From JABDQA01 sp963759125 (GTDB taxonomy: Bacteria; Desulfobacterota; Desulfobulbia; Desulfobulbales; Desulfocapsaceae), in assembly GCA_963759125.1 (NCBI GenBank), contig CAVWXN010000005.1, forward strand, positions 1,240,001-1,304,000: a DNA stretch of 64,000 bases, read 5' to 3'. Position numbers and translations under genes: made by a program. The number at the start of each line of letters is the position of its first letter. Position 1 is the first letter of the stretch. The notes under the pieces are model-generated. The model was given only the letters and a program-made list of their open reading frames with translations. It was not told the origin of the DNA and ran no database searches. Below, in pieces: positions 37,164-45,869 of the stretch.

Positions 37164-38255
37164 ATGGCAAGTCCTCAAAACCTGAATGAACTGCAATTTC
37201 CTTTAGCCCTTGTGGATGAACTCCACGAACTGGTGGATCGGCCGATCCGGGTGATGGTGATCTGCGGTACTCAGACCCGAATGCTGTTGAAGTACAGTGA
37301 TGAGGATATCCTGCCGGAGGATCTCGAAATCGTTACCGGTCCAGGTTGTTCAATCTGTGTCATGCCGGCCGGGCATATTGACGCTTTCGTGAAAATTGGC
37401 AGGCAACCGGATGTCATCACCGCCACCTGCGAGGATTTGCTGCGGGTCCAAGGCACCAAGGAATCGCTGGGAACCATAAAAGAGCAGGGAGCTTTGGTCG
37501 AGGTTGTAGACTCGCCAATGGAAGCGCTGGATCTGGCGCGCAAAAATCCAGGGAAAATAGTGGTCTTCACGGCGGTCGGCTTTGAAGGAGCGGCGCCGGA
37601 TGTGGCTGAAACCATCCTCGAGGCGGCCTCGGAAGGGGTAGATAATTTCTGCGTAATTCCCTCCATCAGACTGCTGCCCCCGTCGCTCGACTCTCTGATG
37701 AGCGACCCCGAGCTCAATATCAGAGGCCTCCTCTGCTCCGCCCATATAATGAGTATCACTGACAGTCAGGCCTATGCCGACCTGGCCAGGCAGCACCACC
37801 TCTCCTGTGCCGTTGTAGGTTTCGGCATCAGAGACATTCTCGAGGGGCTGATTTCCATCGTAAAACAGATCAGATCGGAAAAACCGGTTACCACCAACCC
37901 ATTCAACGGTGCAGTCCAGACCGAGGAAACGATCCGCAACAGCAGAATGATGTCGGAAGTGTTTTTTGCGGTGGAGACTGACTGGCGAGGGCTCGGCTCC
38001 ATTGAAGGCAGCGGGTTCGTGATCAGAGATGAACTTTCGATCTATGATGCCATCAAGCGATTTAACGTCAGATTTATAAAGGGACAGGAGGAAATTCAGT
38101 GCCAGTGTGCCGACGTCCTCTCCGGACGCCTCACTCCCGATGATTGTCCCTCATTCGGTATTTACTGCACCTCAAAACATCCGATAGGCCCCTGCATGGT
38201 CGCCCAGGAAGGACTTTGCGCCTCATATTTCCGGCACATCTTCGGCAGAATTTAG
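37164..38255 (+). CDS. hypD: HypD-like hydrogenase maturation protein, divergent
   Basis: HypD is the scaffold with HypC for making the Fe(CN)2CO group of [NiFe] hydrogenases. Family regions visible: GPGCSICVMPAGHIDAF, a TDWRGLGSIEGSGF segment and a C-terminal [4Fe-4S] region (CQCADVLSGRLTPDDCPSFG, GPCMVAQEGLCASYF). The N-terminal CGxHT motif is altered to CGTQTRM (C34): the cysteine stays but the histidine is Gln. 363 residues, intact. Its place after mvhA suggests a role in this enzyme. Either a specialised HypD or a paralogue; no hypABCEF in the window. Confidence 0.78.
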   Translation: MASPQNLNELQFPLALVDELHELVDRPIRVMVICGTQTRMLLKYSDEDILPEDLEIVTGPGCSICVMPAGHIDAFVKIGRQPDVITATCEDLLRVQGTKESLGTIKEQGALVEVVDSPMEALDLARKNPGKIVVFTAVGFEGAAPDVAETILEAASEGVDNFCVIPSIRLLPPSLDSLMSDPELNIRGLLCSAHIMSITDSQAYADLARQHHLSCAVVGFGIRDILEGLISIVKQIRSEKPVTTNPFNGAVQTEETIRNSRMMSEVFFAVETDWRGLGSIEGSGFVIRDELSIYDAIKRFNVRFIKGQEEIQCQCADVLSGRLTPDDCPSFGIYCTSKHPIGPCMVAQEGLCASYFRHIFGRI

Positions 38256-38291
38256 GCGAGCTCTAAGACATCTCTTTTGGGAGGGGCTTTT

Positions 38292-38621
38292 CTAGGCGGT
38301 GAGCTCGTTGGCGAGGCTCTCCTGACGCATGACGAACTCGGTCCAGGTCCAGGGGCTGTTTTCAATCCTGGCACCGATGGTTTTTGAGACTCCGTCATTC
38401 TGTTCCCATATCGGCCTGACCAGAAGCTTGAAATGGGTGCCGGGTCCATCGAGGATCACCGAATAGATATCTGAAGTGTTGTCGAGATCGATGGGGATGT
38501 CGGTAATCGACAGCCCGAAGCGGGAAAGGTTTTTCACCTCTCCGCTAAAGAATCCTTTGCCGTCAGATACATCGGCCTGGATATGGGGGATTTCCAGGCG
38601 TGGGTATTCCCGATTCTGCAT
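38292..38621 (-). CDS. PilZ-domain protein
   Basis: Cyclic-di-GMP binding domain, about 109 residues, standing alone. The RxxxR-type start (NREYPRLEIP) and the NLSRFGLSI motif (D/NxSxxG) fit PilZ, although the first motif has only one of the arginines at ideal spacing. No signal peptide or second domain. The frame extends five codons upstream to another Met at 38636. It converges on the hypD-like gene. Confidence 0.78.
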   Translation of the reverse strand: MQNREYPRLEIPHIQADVSDGKGFFSGEVKNLSRFGLSITDIPIDLDNTSDIYSVILDGPGTHFKLLVRPIWEQNDGVSKTIGARIENSPWTWTEFVMRQESLANELTA

Positions 38622-38636
38622 GCTGATTCCTGACAA

Positions 38637-38953
38637 TTTATTTTCGTCTCAGCTGCCAGCTCTCGTTCATTAAGGTTTCTGCGACGGAACTGCTCTTTGT
38701 CACATCATAATTCAGAAAGACAATTATCGTCAAGGTCGATTCTTGTTACCCTTTTGATTGCTTATTATACCAGTCACTTAGGAAGCAGCAGCAGATGCTG
38801 TTTTTTAGGGTCGGTAGAGGATATCTCTCTTCGATGAATAGATTGAATCCTGTGCCGGGCTGAAATGAAGAGCGTTGCCACCGCCCTGCAGCGCTTCAGC
38901 ATAAGGGGGTTAAGGTATACCGGAGTGTGGCAGTGAGCTTGCCGAAGGTGCGT
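38637..38953. other. Intergenic region without a gene
   Basis: No coding sequence supported. CAGCA 38786-38790, loop GCAGA, TGCTG 38796-38800 and T6 look like a plus-strand terminator, but no plus-strand gene ends nearby. It should also contain the promoter for the PilZ gene. Confidence 0.4.
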
Positions 38954-40342
38954 CTAGCTGAATATCTTTCCAGGGTTCATCAGTCCTTTGGGATCGATAA
39001 GATCCTTTATTCTTTTCATCAGGATGAAGCTCTCTCCGTGCTCCATCGCCATGAACTTGCGCTTGCCGATTCCGACCCCGTGCTCACCGGTACAGGTGCC
39101 GTTCAAGGATATCGCCTTTTCAACGACCAGATGATTGACCGTTTCAAGTCTGCTCCACTCTCCCTGATCCTCGGGATCTCCGGCCATCACCACATGTATG
39201 TTGCCATCGCCTGCGTGGCCGAAAACATAGCCGTCGACTCCCTGCTCTCTGACCGCCTGATTGGCGAAAACAACGACTTCTGGATAGCGGGAGATGGGTA
39301 CTGCGGCGTCGACGATCAGCGTGTTCTTGCCGGGATGGGCCCGATTTATTGTCTCCCAGGCGTCGTGCCGGGCCCGCCAGAGGTTTCGGCGCTCATTGTC
39401 ATCTGTCCCGTAGTGGAAAGAGAGTGCTCCGCAGTCCTCGCAGATCTCACGTGCCAGGGTAGCAACTTCCTCGAGACTGGCGCGGCTGATACCGTGGAAT
39501 TCGCAGAACAGAGACGGCATGACGTCAAGATCAAGCCCGTTTTCCACGTTCATCAGCTCGATGAGGCCCTCGGTGAGCAACTCGAGTGCCGCCGGCTCCA
39601 GCCCGGTACCGATTATCATGGCCACCGCATCAGAGGCCGACCCGAGGTCGGGAAAGGTTACGGTAGCCGCCAGCTGATTTTCCGGTACGCCACTGAGTCG
39701 CAGGGTCGCCTCGGTAACGATTCCCAGGGTTCCTTCAGAACCGATGAACAATTTTCCAAGATCATAGCCCGATGAGGATTTGTGAGCCCGATTGCCGGTG
39801 GTGATGATCTCGCCGTTGGGCAGGACGATGGTCATCTGCATCACGTAATCCTTGGTCGCCCCATACTTCACCGTTTTTACTCCCGAGGCGTTGTTGGCGA
39901 TCATCCCTCCGATGGTGGCATCGGCGCCCGGGTCGACTGGGAAGAAAAGACCACTGCCGCTGAGCTGCCGATTTAGTTCTCGCCTGAAAACACCAGGTTC
40001 GACATCAACCTGCAGGTCCTCAGGGCGAATGGCAATGATCCTGTTCATTTTGGTCAGGTCTAGCACCAGCCCCCCCTCAATCGGCAAAGGGTTGCCTTCG
40101 GTACTAGTGCCGGCCCCCCAGGGGGTGATGGCAATCTCTTCCTGATAGGCCCAGGCCATTACCTTGGCAACCTCTTCGGTGGTTTTCGGCCAGACAACCC
40201 CCGAGGGCGGAGGGCAACGGTGCGGGGATATGTCATGAATGTGCAGTTCGCAGGCGGAAGCGCCGGTGGAAAATTGGTCCTGACTAAACCACTCAAGCAG
40301 CTGGTTTCGTTGACTTTGCGTAAGTGGTTTTCCCATTTTCAT
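38954..40342 (-). CDS. FAD-linked oxidase, GlcD/D-lactate dehydrogenase family
   Basis: Oxidises a 2-hydroxy acid such as D-lactate or glycolate. The PCMH FAD-binding domain shows VVWPKTTEEVAKVMAWAY, PWGAGTSTEGNPLPIEGG and GGMIANNASGVKTVKYG. The C-terminal FAD-oxidase domain has YVFGHAGDGNIHVVM and the closing CTGEHGVGIGKRKF plus DPKGLMNPGKIF. About 463 residues from the Met at 40342 (a further in-frame start lies at 40402). Intact. No GlcE/F partner beside it, which favours a single-subunit D-lactate dehydrogenase. Confidence 0.88.
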   Translation of the reverse strand: MKMGKPLTQSQRNQLLEWFSQDQFSTGASACELHIHDISPHRCPPPSGVVWPKTTEEVAKVMAWAYQEEIAITPWGAGTSTEGNPLPIEGGLVLDLTKMNRIIAIRPEDLQVDVEPGVFRRELNRQLSGSGLFFPVDPGADATIGGMIANNASGVKTVKYGATKDYVMQMTIVLPNGEIITTGNRAHKSSSGYDLGKLFIGSEGTLGIVTEATLRLSGVPENQLAATVTFPDLGSASDAVAMIIGTGLEPAALELLTEGLIELMNVENGLDLDVMPSLFCEFHGISRASLEEVATLAREICEDCGALSFHYGTDDNERRNLWRARHDAWETINRAHPGKNTLIVDAAVPISRYPEVVVFANQAVREQGVDGYVFGHAGDGNIHVVMAGDPEDQGEWSRLETVNHLVVEKAISLNGTCTGEHGVGIGKRKFMAMEHGESFILMKRIKDLIDPKGLMNPGKIFS

Positions 40343-40439
40343 GCTCCTCGCCGGCTGCAGTTCGGCGTCAAAGTTGACTGTCAAACAAGGCTGAGAATTC
40401 AAAATGATCCAGCCCTTATCATCAGTGGTTACTCTTGAT

Positions 40440-40747
40440 TTACCTGATCATGTACTGCCAGCGCAATTCGTTTTTTATGCCATTTCGGATTGCCTGGCAC
40501 CCACACTCATAGCCCTTGGTCAACTTGGCCTGGGTCAGTGATACATAGGCGTTACACTTACTGCCGGTCCAGGTGGCGGGGTTGGCCTCGAGGTTTAATC
40601 TGCTGGCTATCTCAGGGCCAATTTTTCAAGGTAGCCTTTAGTTATGGTTGCATGCCAGTAAGAATCATGCAGCCACCAGAGTTTTTTGGTCGTATTGAGC
40701 TGTTCTTTCAATGTGTCCCTCTTCCTTAATCCCATGGCCTGATTCAT
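40440..40747 (-). CDS. Small hypothetical protein, DUF6125-like (one frameshift)
   Basis: Visible only after joining two frames near base 40620. The N-terminal half reads MNQAMGLRKRDTLKEQL then KLWWLHDSYWHATITKGY; the second frame continues KIGPEIASRLNLEANPATW, TQAKLTKGYECGCQAI and ends WQYMIR at 40440. The HDSYW and LNLEA segments recall small thiazoline-carboxylate hydrolase-like proteins (DUF6125). Either a small real gene with a sequencing error or a remnant of a longer one. About 102 residues. Confidence 0.5.
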
Positions 40748-40925
40748 AAAAAACTCCCGGATTGTCCTCTTCTGCTCTGCAGACTGGCTGCAGAGGTGCA
40801 CTATACGTCAGCGAATCATTTCTGAGTGATGTGAACCAAGTAGTGTGGTATCTATCCCAGTAAAGTTCGCAATTCTCGACCACAACAGCAAGTTTCCCTA
40901 ACTCAACCTGGTGGGGCTCAAGCCC

Positions 40926-41843
40926 ATGCAGCTTATTGTTCAGACCTTTCTCAACCCGGTCTTTCCCGTTTTTGCTATCATGCTTCTGGGCATCGTACTG
41001 GGGAAGCGAAAGGTCTTCGATTTCAGAGATGCGCAAACGATAAACAGGTTTGTTTTTTACGCGCTGGTGCCTCCTGTAATCTTTTCTCTGATTGTCTCGG
41101 CGCCGCTGGGCCAGATTAACTACACCGTTATTACTCTCTGGGCTATCTCTGAAGCAACTATTTTCTCCATAACGGCTTATACCGTGAGAACCTGGCTGAA
41201 GCGAAGTAAACTCGAATCGATGCTGCTCGGTATGGCCGCCTGTTTTGTAAATCATGTCTTTTTTATTCTCCCCATCGTCACGGTGCTCTATGGGGAACGC
41301 GGCGTTCTTCCTTTGTCGGCGATCATTTCCATCGACACGGTCATCTTCTTCTGCGGCATGGTCATGGCCCTGGAGGTTGTTGCCCACCGGGGGGACTCCT
41401 ACCTCAAGGTGGCTGCTTCTTTTCTGCGTAATCCGGTTCTGGTTGCCATGGCCCTGGGTCTGGTTGTCAATCTCGTGGACCTGAAACTGCACGACGGCGT
41501 CAAAACGTTTCTCTCTTTTACCGGCAGCGCCGCCGCCCCTGCCGCCTTGTTCTCACTCGGAGTCATCATGGCGGATGTGAAGATCAGCCGGATTGACGGC
41601 GCCGCCCTGGCGGTCACCGCCATAAAAACAATTGTCCATCCTCTGTTCATATGGTTTCTTTTGTCCTCGACGAACGGCCTCGACAGCAATTGGACCAAAA
41701 CGGTACTGGTGACCGCGGCGGGACCCTGCGGAGCAATGCCCTTTGTTCTGGCACTGCAGTATAAGATCAAGGCGGACAGTATCGGTACGGCCATTATCTA
41801 TTCGACGGTTGCCTCTCTTTTTACAATTTCAGTGCTTGCCTGA
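40926..41843 (+). CDS. AEC-family transporter
   Basis: Auxin-efflux-carrier-type permease of about 305 residues and ten helices, the family that includes malate and malonate carriers. The start VFPVFAIMLLGIVLGKRKVF and the internal repeat LFSLGVIMADVKISR are typical. MQLIVQTFL at 40926 is chosen over an in-frame upstream start because it fits the family start. Intact. Substrate unknown; neighbours give no strong hint, though the GlcD-type dehydrogenase nearby would fit an organic acid. Confidence 0.85.
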   Translation: MQLIVQTFLNPVFPVFAIMLLGIVLGKRKVFDFRDAQTINRFVFYALVPPVIFSLIVSAPLGQINYTVITLWAISEATIFSITAYTVRTWLKRSKLESMLLGMAACFVNHVFFILPIVTVLYGERGVLPLSAIISIDTVIFFCGMVMALEVVAHRGDSYLKVAASFLRNPVLVAMALGLVVNLVDLKLHDGVKTFLSFTGSAAAPAALFSLGVIMADVKISRIDGAALAVTAIKTIVHPLFIWFLLSSTNGLDSNWTKTVLVTAAGPCGAMPFVLALQYKIKADSIGTAIIYSTVASLFTISVLA

Positions 41844-41940
41844 AAGAAGTGAGCATCGTCAAAGAACTTCAATGGAAAAAAAGGACAGAAGGAAACAGCT
41901 GAGATCGAGAAGTTGAAATGGTTTATCAAAACAGAGCGAG

Positions 41941-42351
41941 ATGACGATGGAAGGAGAGACGAACCAACCTGAACTGAAAATTATCGGTATCGTTGAAGGC
42001 GATATTCTGAGTCTGGGTGATGCACCAAAAGGTTACGGTGAATCTGAAAGGACGGGTTATCTGGAGATCTTTGCCGAATTTCACGAGGGTTTGGACGGGG
42101 TGGAAGCGGGGCAAACCATCGTGGTGCTGTTCTGGCTCCATGAATCGTCCCGGGATATACTCAAGGTACACCCCCGTGGTAAAAAAGAGAATCGCCTCAG
42201 AGGGGTGTTTTCAACCAGAAGCCCGGTACGCCCAAATCCCATTGGGGTGTCCGAACTGAAAGTACTTGGTATCGATGGCAACCGTCTTCATGTGCAGGGC
42301 CTCGATGTACTCGATAAAACCCCGGTCATCGACATCAAGAAGAAAATCTAG
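41941..42351 (+). CDS. TrmO/TsaA-family tRNA methyltransferase-like protein
   Basis: SAM-dependent beta-barrel methyltransferase family that N6-methylates t6A37 in some tRNAs. Features: IIGIVEGDILSLGDAP at the start, LFWLHESSRDIL and the signature TRSPVRPNPIGVSEL. 136 residues, shorter than E. coli TrmO (about 235), corresponding to the catalytic barrel only. Bacterial and archaeal short members exist, so it is not clearly truncated. Intact. Confidence 0.82.
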   Translation: MTMEGETNQPELKIIGIVEGDILSLGDAPKGYGESERTGYLEIFAEFHEGLDGVEAGQTIVVLFWLHESSRDILKVHPRGKKENRLRGVFSTRSPVRPNPIGVSELKVLGIDGNRLHVQGLDVLDKTPVIDIKKKI

Positions 42352-42376
42352 AGGATGGAGCCCGGCAAATCCGTTC

Positions 42377-42694
42377 CTACCTCAAGGTGATCGCCGAAGA
42401 ATAGAGGCGTTGAGCCCTGTCCATCGCGTCCCGGGACTGCAGTGCGGCCTGATAGGCCTGGCGCCAGCGGTTCTGGTTCCAGAGGTTCTTGGCCCGGCCC
42501 AGCAGAGTACTGGAAATCTCCATCTGAGCTTCCATGCCGAAAGGGAACCTGCTTCTGGTTCGAGCCCAATCCAGGCGCGCTTCGATGTCGAGAATCGCAT
42601 CTTCATATTCGTCCTGAATCTCTTCCTGCCGGCCAAACTGCACCAGTAAGTAGACAAGCAATGCGGAAAAAACAAGTGCCAGAAAGACGTGCAT
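42377..42694 (-). CDS. Small membrane-anchored hypothetical protein
   Basis: 105 residues from the Met at 42694. One N-terminal membrane helix (MHVFLALVFSALLVYLLVQF) followed by a soluble helical domain rich in charged and aromatic residues (QEEIQDEYEDAILDIEARL, RAKNLWNQNRWRQAYQAAL). No family recognised. The frame is open upstream to 42799 but this start directly begins the membrane segment. Converges on the TrmO-like gene. Confidence 0.6.
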   Translation of the reverse strand: MHVFLALVFSALLVYLLVQFGRQEEIQDEYEDAILDIEARLDWARTRSRFPFGMEAQMEISSTLLGRAKNLWNQNRWRQAYQAALQSRDAMDRAQRLYSSAITLR

Positions 42695-42739
42695 ACCATC
42701 CCCTTTTTGTTTTATCCCGGAACACTTGGAGTCCGAGGT

Positions 42740-43344
42740 GAAGTAGTATGGATGGGTTCTGGATTGGACCTGTGCGCAGGGCAGGCAGAAACCTTTCACC
42801 AGTACCCATGTCGCAGATGGGCGAACAATGCCACTCCGGCTGTCACAAGCTTTCTCCAGAGAGCTATGGCGACAGAAGGGAATGGGTTGAGGCCCAGCAC
42901 CCTAAATTACATCACTACCTGCACTCTTGCCACTAAAAGAACTTTTTCCTCAATATATCCGAATGGCAATGTGGAGGAAAGAGACCGATCCTGCCAGTTT
43001 CGATATGGGTTATTAAATATGACTCGGCCGATTTCAAGCGCATCCTCGCGGCGGTGGATGTGGGAGCTGACAATGAAGAAACCGCTGCTCTTAACAAAAA
43101 AATCATCGAACTGGCCTGGCCCATCCTCTATCTGCGCGATGACCTCATTCAGGTGAAAATAGTATTGGCCACCGCCCTGATGGCGATCGCCAGAAAGGTG
43201 ATAATTCTCGATTACGAAGAACTCGAGCCGATGTATATTTTTGCCACGGGTGTTGTGCTGGTGGCCACCGGAATCACATATTATTTCGTTCATAAATTGC
43301 CCCCTAAATCGCAGAGCGAACCGCTGGAACAGCAGCAAAGCTGA
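42740..43344 (+). pseudogene. Composite fragment: Usp-like piece joined to PsiE-like piece
   Basis: The continuous part (about 43000-43344) begins SADFKRILAAVDVGADNEET and LNKKIIELA, which is a universal-stress-protein segment. It then changes without break into a PsiE-type membrane segment: LYLRDDLIQVKIVLATALMA, ARKVIILDYEELEPMY and a second helix. Neither family is complete. Upstream, KRPILPVSIWVIKYD fits the preceding Usp part after one frameshift near 42980, and 42748-42936 encodes an unrelated stretch with CHSGCHKLSPESYGDRREW. This looks like collapsed sequence or a decayed fusion, not one functional gene. Confidence 0.5.
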
Positions 43345-43418
43345 ATTCCAATAAACAGGTGTAATTGACCAGCCGGAGACCGAGTTTGCTAGGGGGGACA
43401 GGCTCAGCAGTGCAGGCG

Positions 43419-43988
43419 CTAATAAAGCCTCTGTTTTTTCCTGCGCTTGTCCAGGATCAGGTGAATGATGCCGATGGCGGCCAGGTAGGTGAGAGCGGCG
43501 CTGATCAAGCCGACCACGACACTGCCGATCAGCAGCGGAATGGCCATGGTGCCGGAAAGTCCAAGCATGGTTTCAAACTGTCTGCCAAATTCCCAGAAAT
43601 CCATCTTGACCAGTTGGGCACCTATGGACACAAAGGTTTTGTAGACCTCGGCAACCGGCGGGCCGGACCAGAACAGACTGCCCACCCAGTAGTTGAAGGT
43701 GTAAATAGGTGCCATGGTTGCCAAGTTGGTAATCCATACCGGTATGATGGCTGCTGGCCGGTTGAGATTGAGAAAGGTGGCCAGGAAAATGGCTATCACT
43801 ATCTGAAATCCCATGGTTGGGGTGAAGGCAACAAACACACCCAGGGCAAATCCTCCGGCCACCGCCCGGGGGGATCGCCTGAGACGGACAAGCCATTTGA
43901 ATAGCGCCCGAAAGGGAATGATGATGCGTTTTTTTCTATCAGGCGTAGAGTCGTTGCCCTTGGATTGAGAATTGTTGTCGGAGGCCAT
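43419..43988 (-). CDS. DUF2062 membrane protein
   Basis: 189 residues: a basic cytoplasmic N-terminus (DRKKRIIIPFRALFKW) and then the DUF2062 domain with SPRAVAGGFALGVFVAFTPT, NLNRPAAIIPVWITN and two more membrane helices. The GxxxGxFxxxTP pattern is characteristic. Function is unknown; in other genomes the domain is linked to surface-polysaccharide or lipid genes. It may be co-transcribed with the Usp gene upstream (31-base gap). Confidence 0.85.
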   Translation of the reverse strand: MASDNNSQSKGNDSTPDRKKRIIIPFRALFKWLVRLRRSPRAVAGGFALGVFVAFTPTMGFQIVIAIFLATFLNLNRPAAIIPVWITNLATMAPIYTFNYWVGSLFWSGPPVAEVYKTFVSIGAQLVKMDFWEFGRQFETMLGLSGTMAIPLLIGSVVVGLISAALTYLAAIGIIHLILDKRRKKQRLY

Positions 43989-44019
43989 GTGGGAAGGCTC
44001 GGGAAAATCTTTGCTGGGT

Positions 44020-44901
44020 CTACGGACAACACCACAGAGAGATTTTCTCTGCCCGCTCTATCAGTCCAGTGGTCGTACCGCCGGCTAGATGCATGCGCTT
44101 CAGGATTCCCTGATCGACACCTTCGAGGCCGACGGCAATGGCGGCAAAACCAGATTTCTCTGCATAACTGGTAATCGTTCCGGCAACATTGAGCCCCCAG
44201 GCCGTTTCTTGGAGAATACGCTCGTCCCCGACCCGGTGGCCATGCAGAATACGAGTGGATTTCTGAAAAATGAGATCACTGTCGAGGCCGGCCCCGTTTT
44301 CCACATGCAACAGGGTGACCGTATGCTGGTCCTGGCGGGAAAGGATATAGCCGACATGATCCACCGCCCGTAATGATCCCTCTGAGCCATCGACACCGAT
44401 GACTACATTTTTTCTGCCATGTTCGGGCTCCGGGCAGATCCATAAAGGAGAACTGAGGGAACTGTCCTGGATGATCGCCTTGGCAGTCTCCTCCGCCGGT
44501 CGCTCGAAAACCCATTGGAGGGCATAGCTCGCCCGTTTGCCGAGCACGATCGCGTCATAGAGCCCGGAGGCAGCCTCCCGGAGTATGTCGTTTATCTTGC
44601 CATAGCGCTCCGGAAAGGTCTTGGTGATCATCTGGTCGACTGACATGTTCGATTTGCCCAACAGGCTTCTCGACTTTTCCAGCGCTTTCCTGGCGCCGAC
44701 AGTGAGGGGACCGGTGACCCCTTCTTCGGGCTTGTCCCACATTTTCATGAGGGATTTGTTCATGTCGGCGGCGTCCAGTCGGCTGATATGCAGCAGGGTA
44801 ATTTGGTGTTCTGAGAACTGCTTGAAAAACGAGCAGATAAATTCCACTCCGGTGAGGTGGTCGTAGTCGTTGCTCACGGTAACCAGGAAGTGCTTGTTCA
44901 T
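44020..44901 (-). CDS. Universal stress protein, tandem domain
   Basis: 293 residues with two Usp-like halves. First half starts KHFLVTVSNDYDHLTGVEFI and is divergent. Second half is typical: KNVVIGVDGSEGSLRAVDHV, then a C-terminal nucleotide-binding pattern GLEGVDQGILKRMHLAGGTTTGL. Intact. The gene is followed by the DUF2062 gene on the same strand. Probably a stress-related ATP-binding protein; no partner can be named. Confidence 0.8.
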   Translation of the reverse strand: MNKHFLVTVSNDYDHLTGVEFICSFFKQFSEHQITLLHISRLDAADMNKSLMKMWDKPEEGVTGPLTVGARKALEKSRSLLGKSNMSVDQMITKTFPERYGKINDILREAASGLYDAIVLGKRASYALQWVFERPAEETAKAIIQDSSLSSPLWICPEPEHGRKNVVIGVDGSEGSLRAVDHVGYILSRQDQHTVTLLHVENGAGLDSDLIFQKSTRILHGHRVGDERILQETAWGLNVAGTITSYAEKSGFAAIAVGLEGVDQGILKRMHLAGGTTTGLIERAEKISLWCCP

Positions 44902-45065
44902 TGTTTACGGACCTGTTTTTTTGATTAATCATATCAGTTAGATAGTTGTAGCAGATAATAACAACTATTCGTCGATGAGCAATGCGATGTCACTGATTTG
45001 GACGGGAAGGCTCCCGTCTAAATAATAGTTCTGGCTAAGCAGTGGCGGTGGGTAGAAGAGGGAAA

Positions 45066-45573
45066 CTAGGCTAACTTCTGGGACTGGATTTCCATTTCGC
45101 CGACACACCGTTCACAATCCTGGTCGGTGCAGCCGTGTTTGCAGTAATAGCCGAATCCCGATTCCCAGCTTACCCCGCCTCGGGGGCAGTGGTCGACATA
45201 CTCTGCGTATTTGACCAGACGCTCGATAATGGCCTTGGGGACATGGTGTTCCATCTTGCAGGCTGCCGCATCGGCATCTTCGCGGTCGATACCCAGGACA
45301 TTGACCAGAAATTTTTCCAGGGCACGGTGCCGATAGACTATCTCCTCGGCGATCACCCTTCCCTTGTCGGTGAGGGTGATGAGATCGTAAGGGGCGTAAT
45401 TTATCAGCTCATGCTTTCCCAATATGCGCAAGCGCGCCGGTAACCGATGAGGCCTTGACATCGAGATACTTGGCAATGTCTTTGGCCCGGGCGGCCATCT
45501 TTTCTTCTGAAATATGAAAGATTGCCTCCAGGTAGTCTTCCTGGCTGGCGCTGAGATCGTCTATTGAAACCAT
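45066..45573 (-). CDS. DtxR/MntR-family metal-dependent repressor (one frameshift)
   Basis: Iron- or manganese-sensing regulator, about 168 residues. It opens with SIDDLSASQEDYLEAIFHIS and the winged-helix ARAKDIAKYLDVKASSVTG, breaks near 45432, and continues LRILGKHELINYAPYDLI, then the metal-binding helices (KMEHHVPKAIIERLVKYA). The C-terminus adds a cysteine-rich tail (DHCPRGG, YYCKHGCTDQDCERC) not seen in classical DtxR. It is divergent from feoAB, and a DtxR-type operator lies between them, so it very likely controls ferrous iron uptake. Confidence 0.87.
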
Positions 45574-45717
45574 TGGAATTGTTGCAAAAATTAAAATATT
45601 GATAATGTCCTAAAATTTTACGGCATAACTAATAAAAGTCAACAATTCTTTTTAAATCGAAGACAACAGGCCGATGGGATGGCTCGGCCATCGAGAAGTT
45701 CATTGCGGGGTATATTT

Positions 45718-45731
45718 TTAGGCACGCCTTA
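45718..45731. promoter_or_regulatory. DtxR-type operator
   Basis: TTAGGCACGCCTTA fits the TNAGG-N4-CCTNA half-site pattern of DtxR/IdeR boxes. It lies between the DtxR-type gene and feoA, 9 bases upstream of the feo -35 box. Confidence 0.6.
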
Positions 45732-45740
45732 CTTATTATG

Positions 45741-45769
45741 TTGCATCATACTTTCTTCTCATTTATAAT
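45741..45769 (+). promoter_or_regulatory. Sigma-70 promoter of feoAB
   Basis: TTGCAT, 17-base spacer, perfect TATAAT, about 100 bases before the feoA start. Best promoter match seen in the window. Confidence 0.65.
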
Positions 45770-45869
45770 CGCCACTGGTCTAAGAAGCGCTTTTATAAAA
45801 AACGATGCCGTCTGTCCATTATCCCGGGTAGGTGGCTGCAGATTCAATATTTAGGTACTAGAGAAATTC

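Noticed and set aside
38927..39775. 282-residue open frame antisense to the FAD-linked oxidase
   Set aside because: Shadow of an intact gene on the other strand; no homology features.
40665..41492. 275-residue minus-strand frame opposite the AEC transporter
   Set aside because: Charged low-complexity product without motifs; the transporter frame has helices and family segments.
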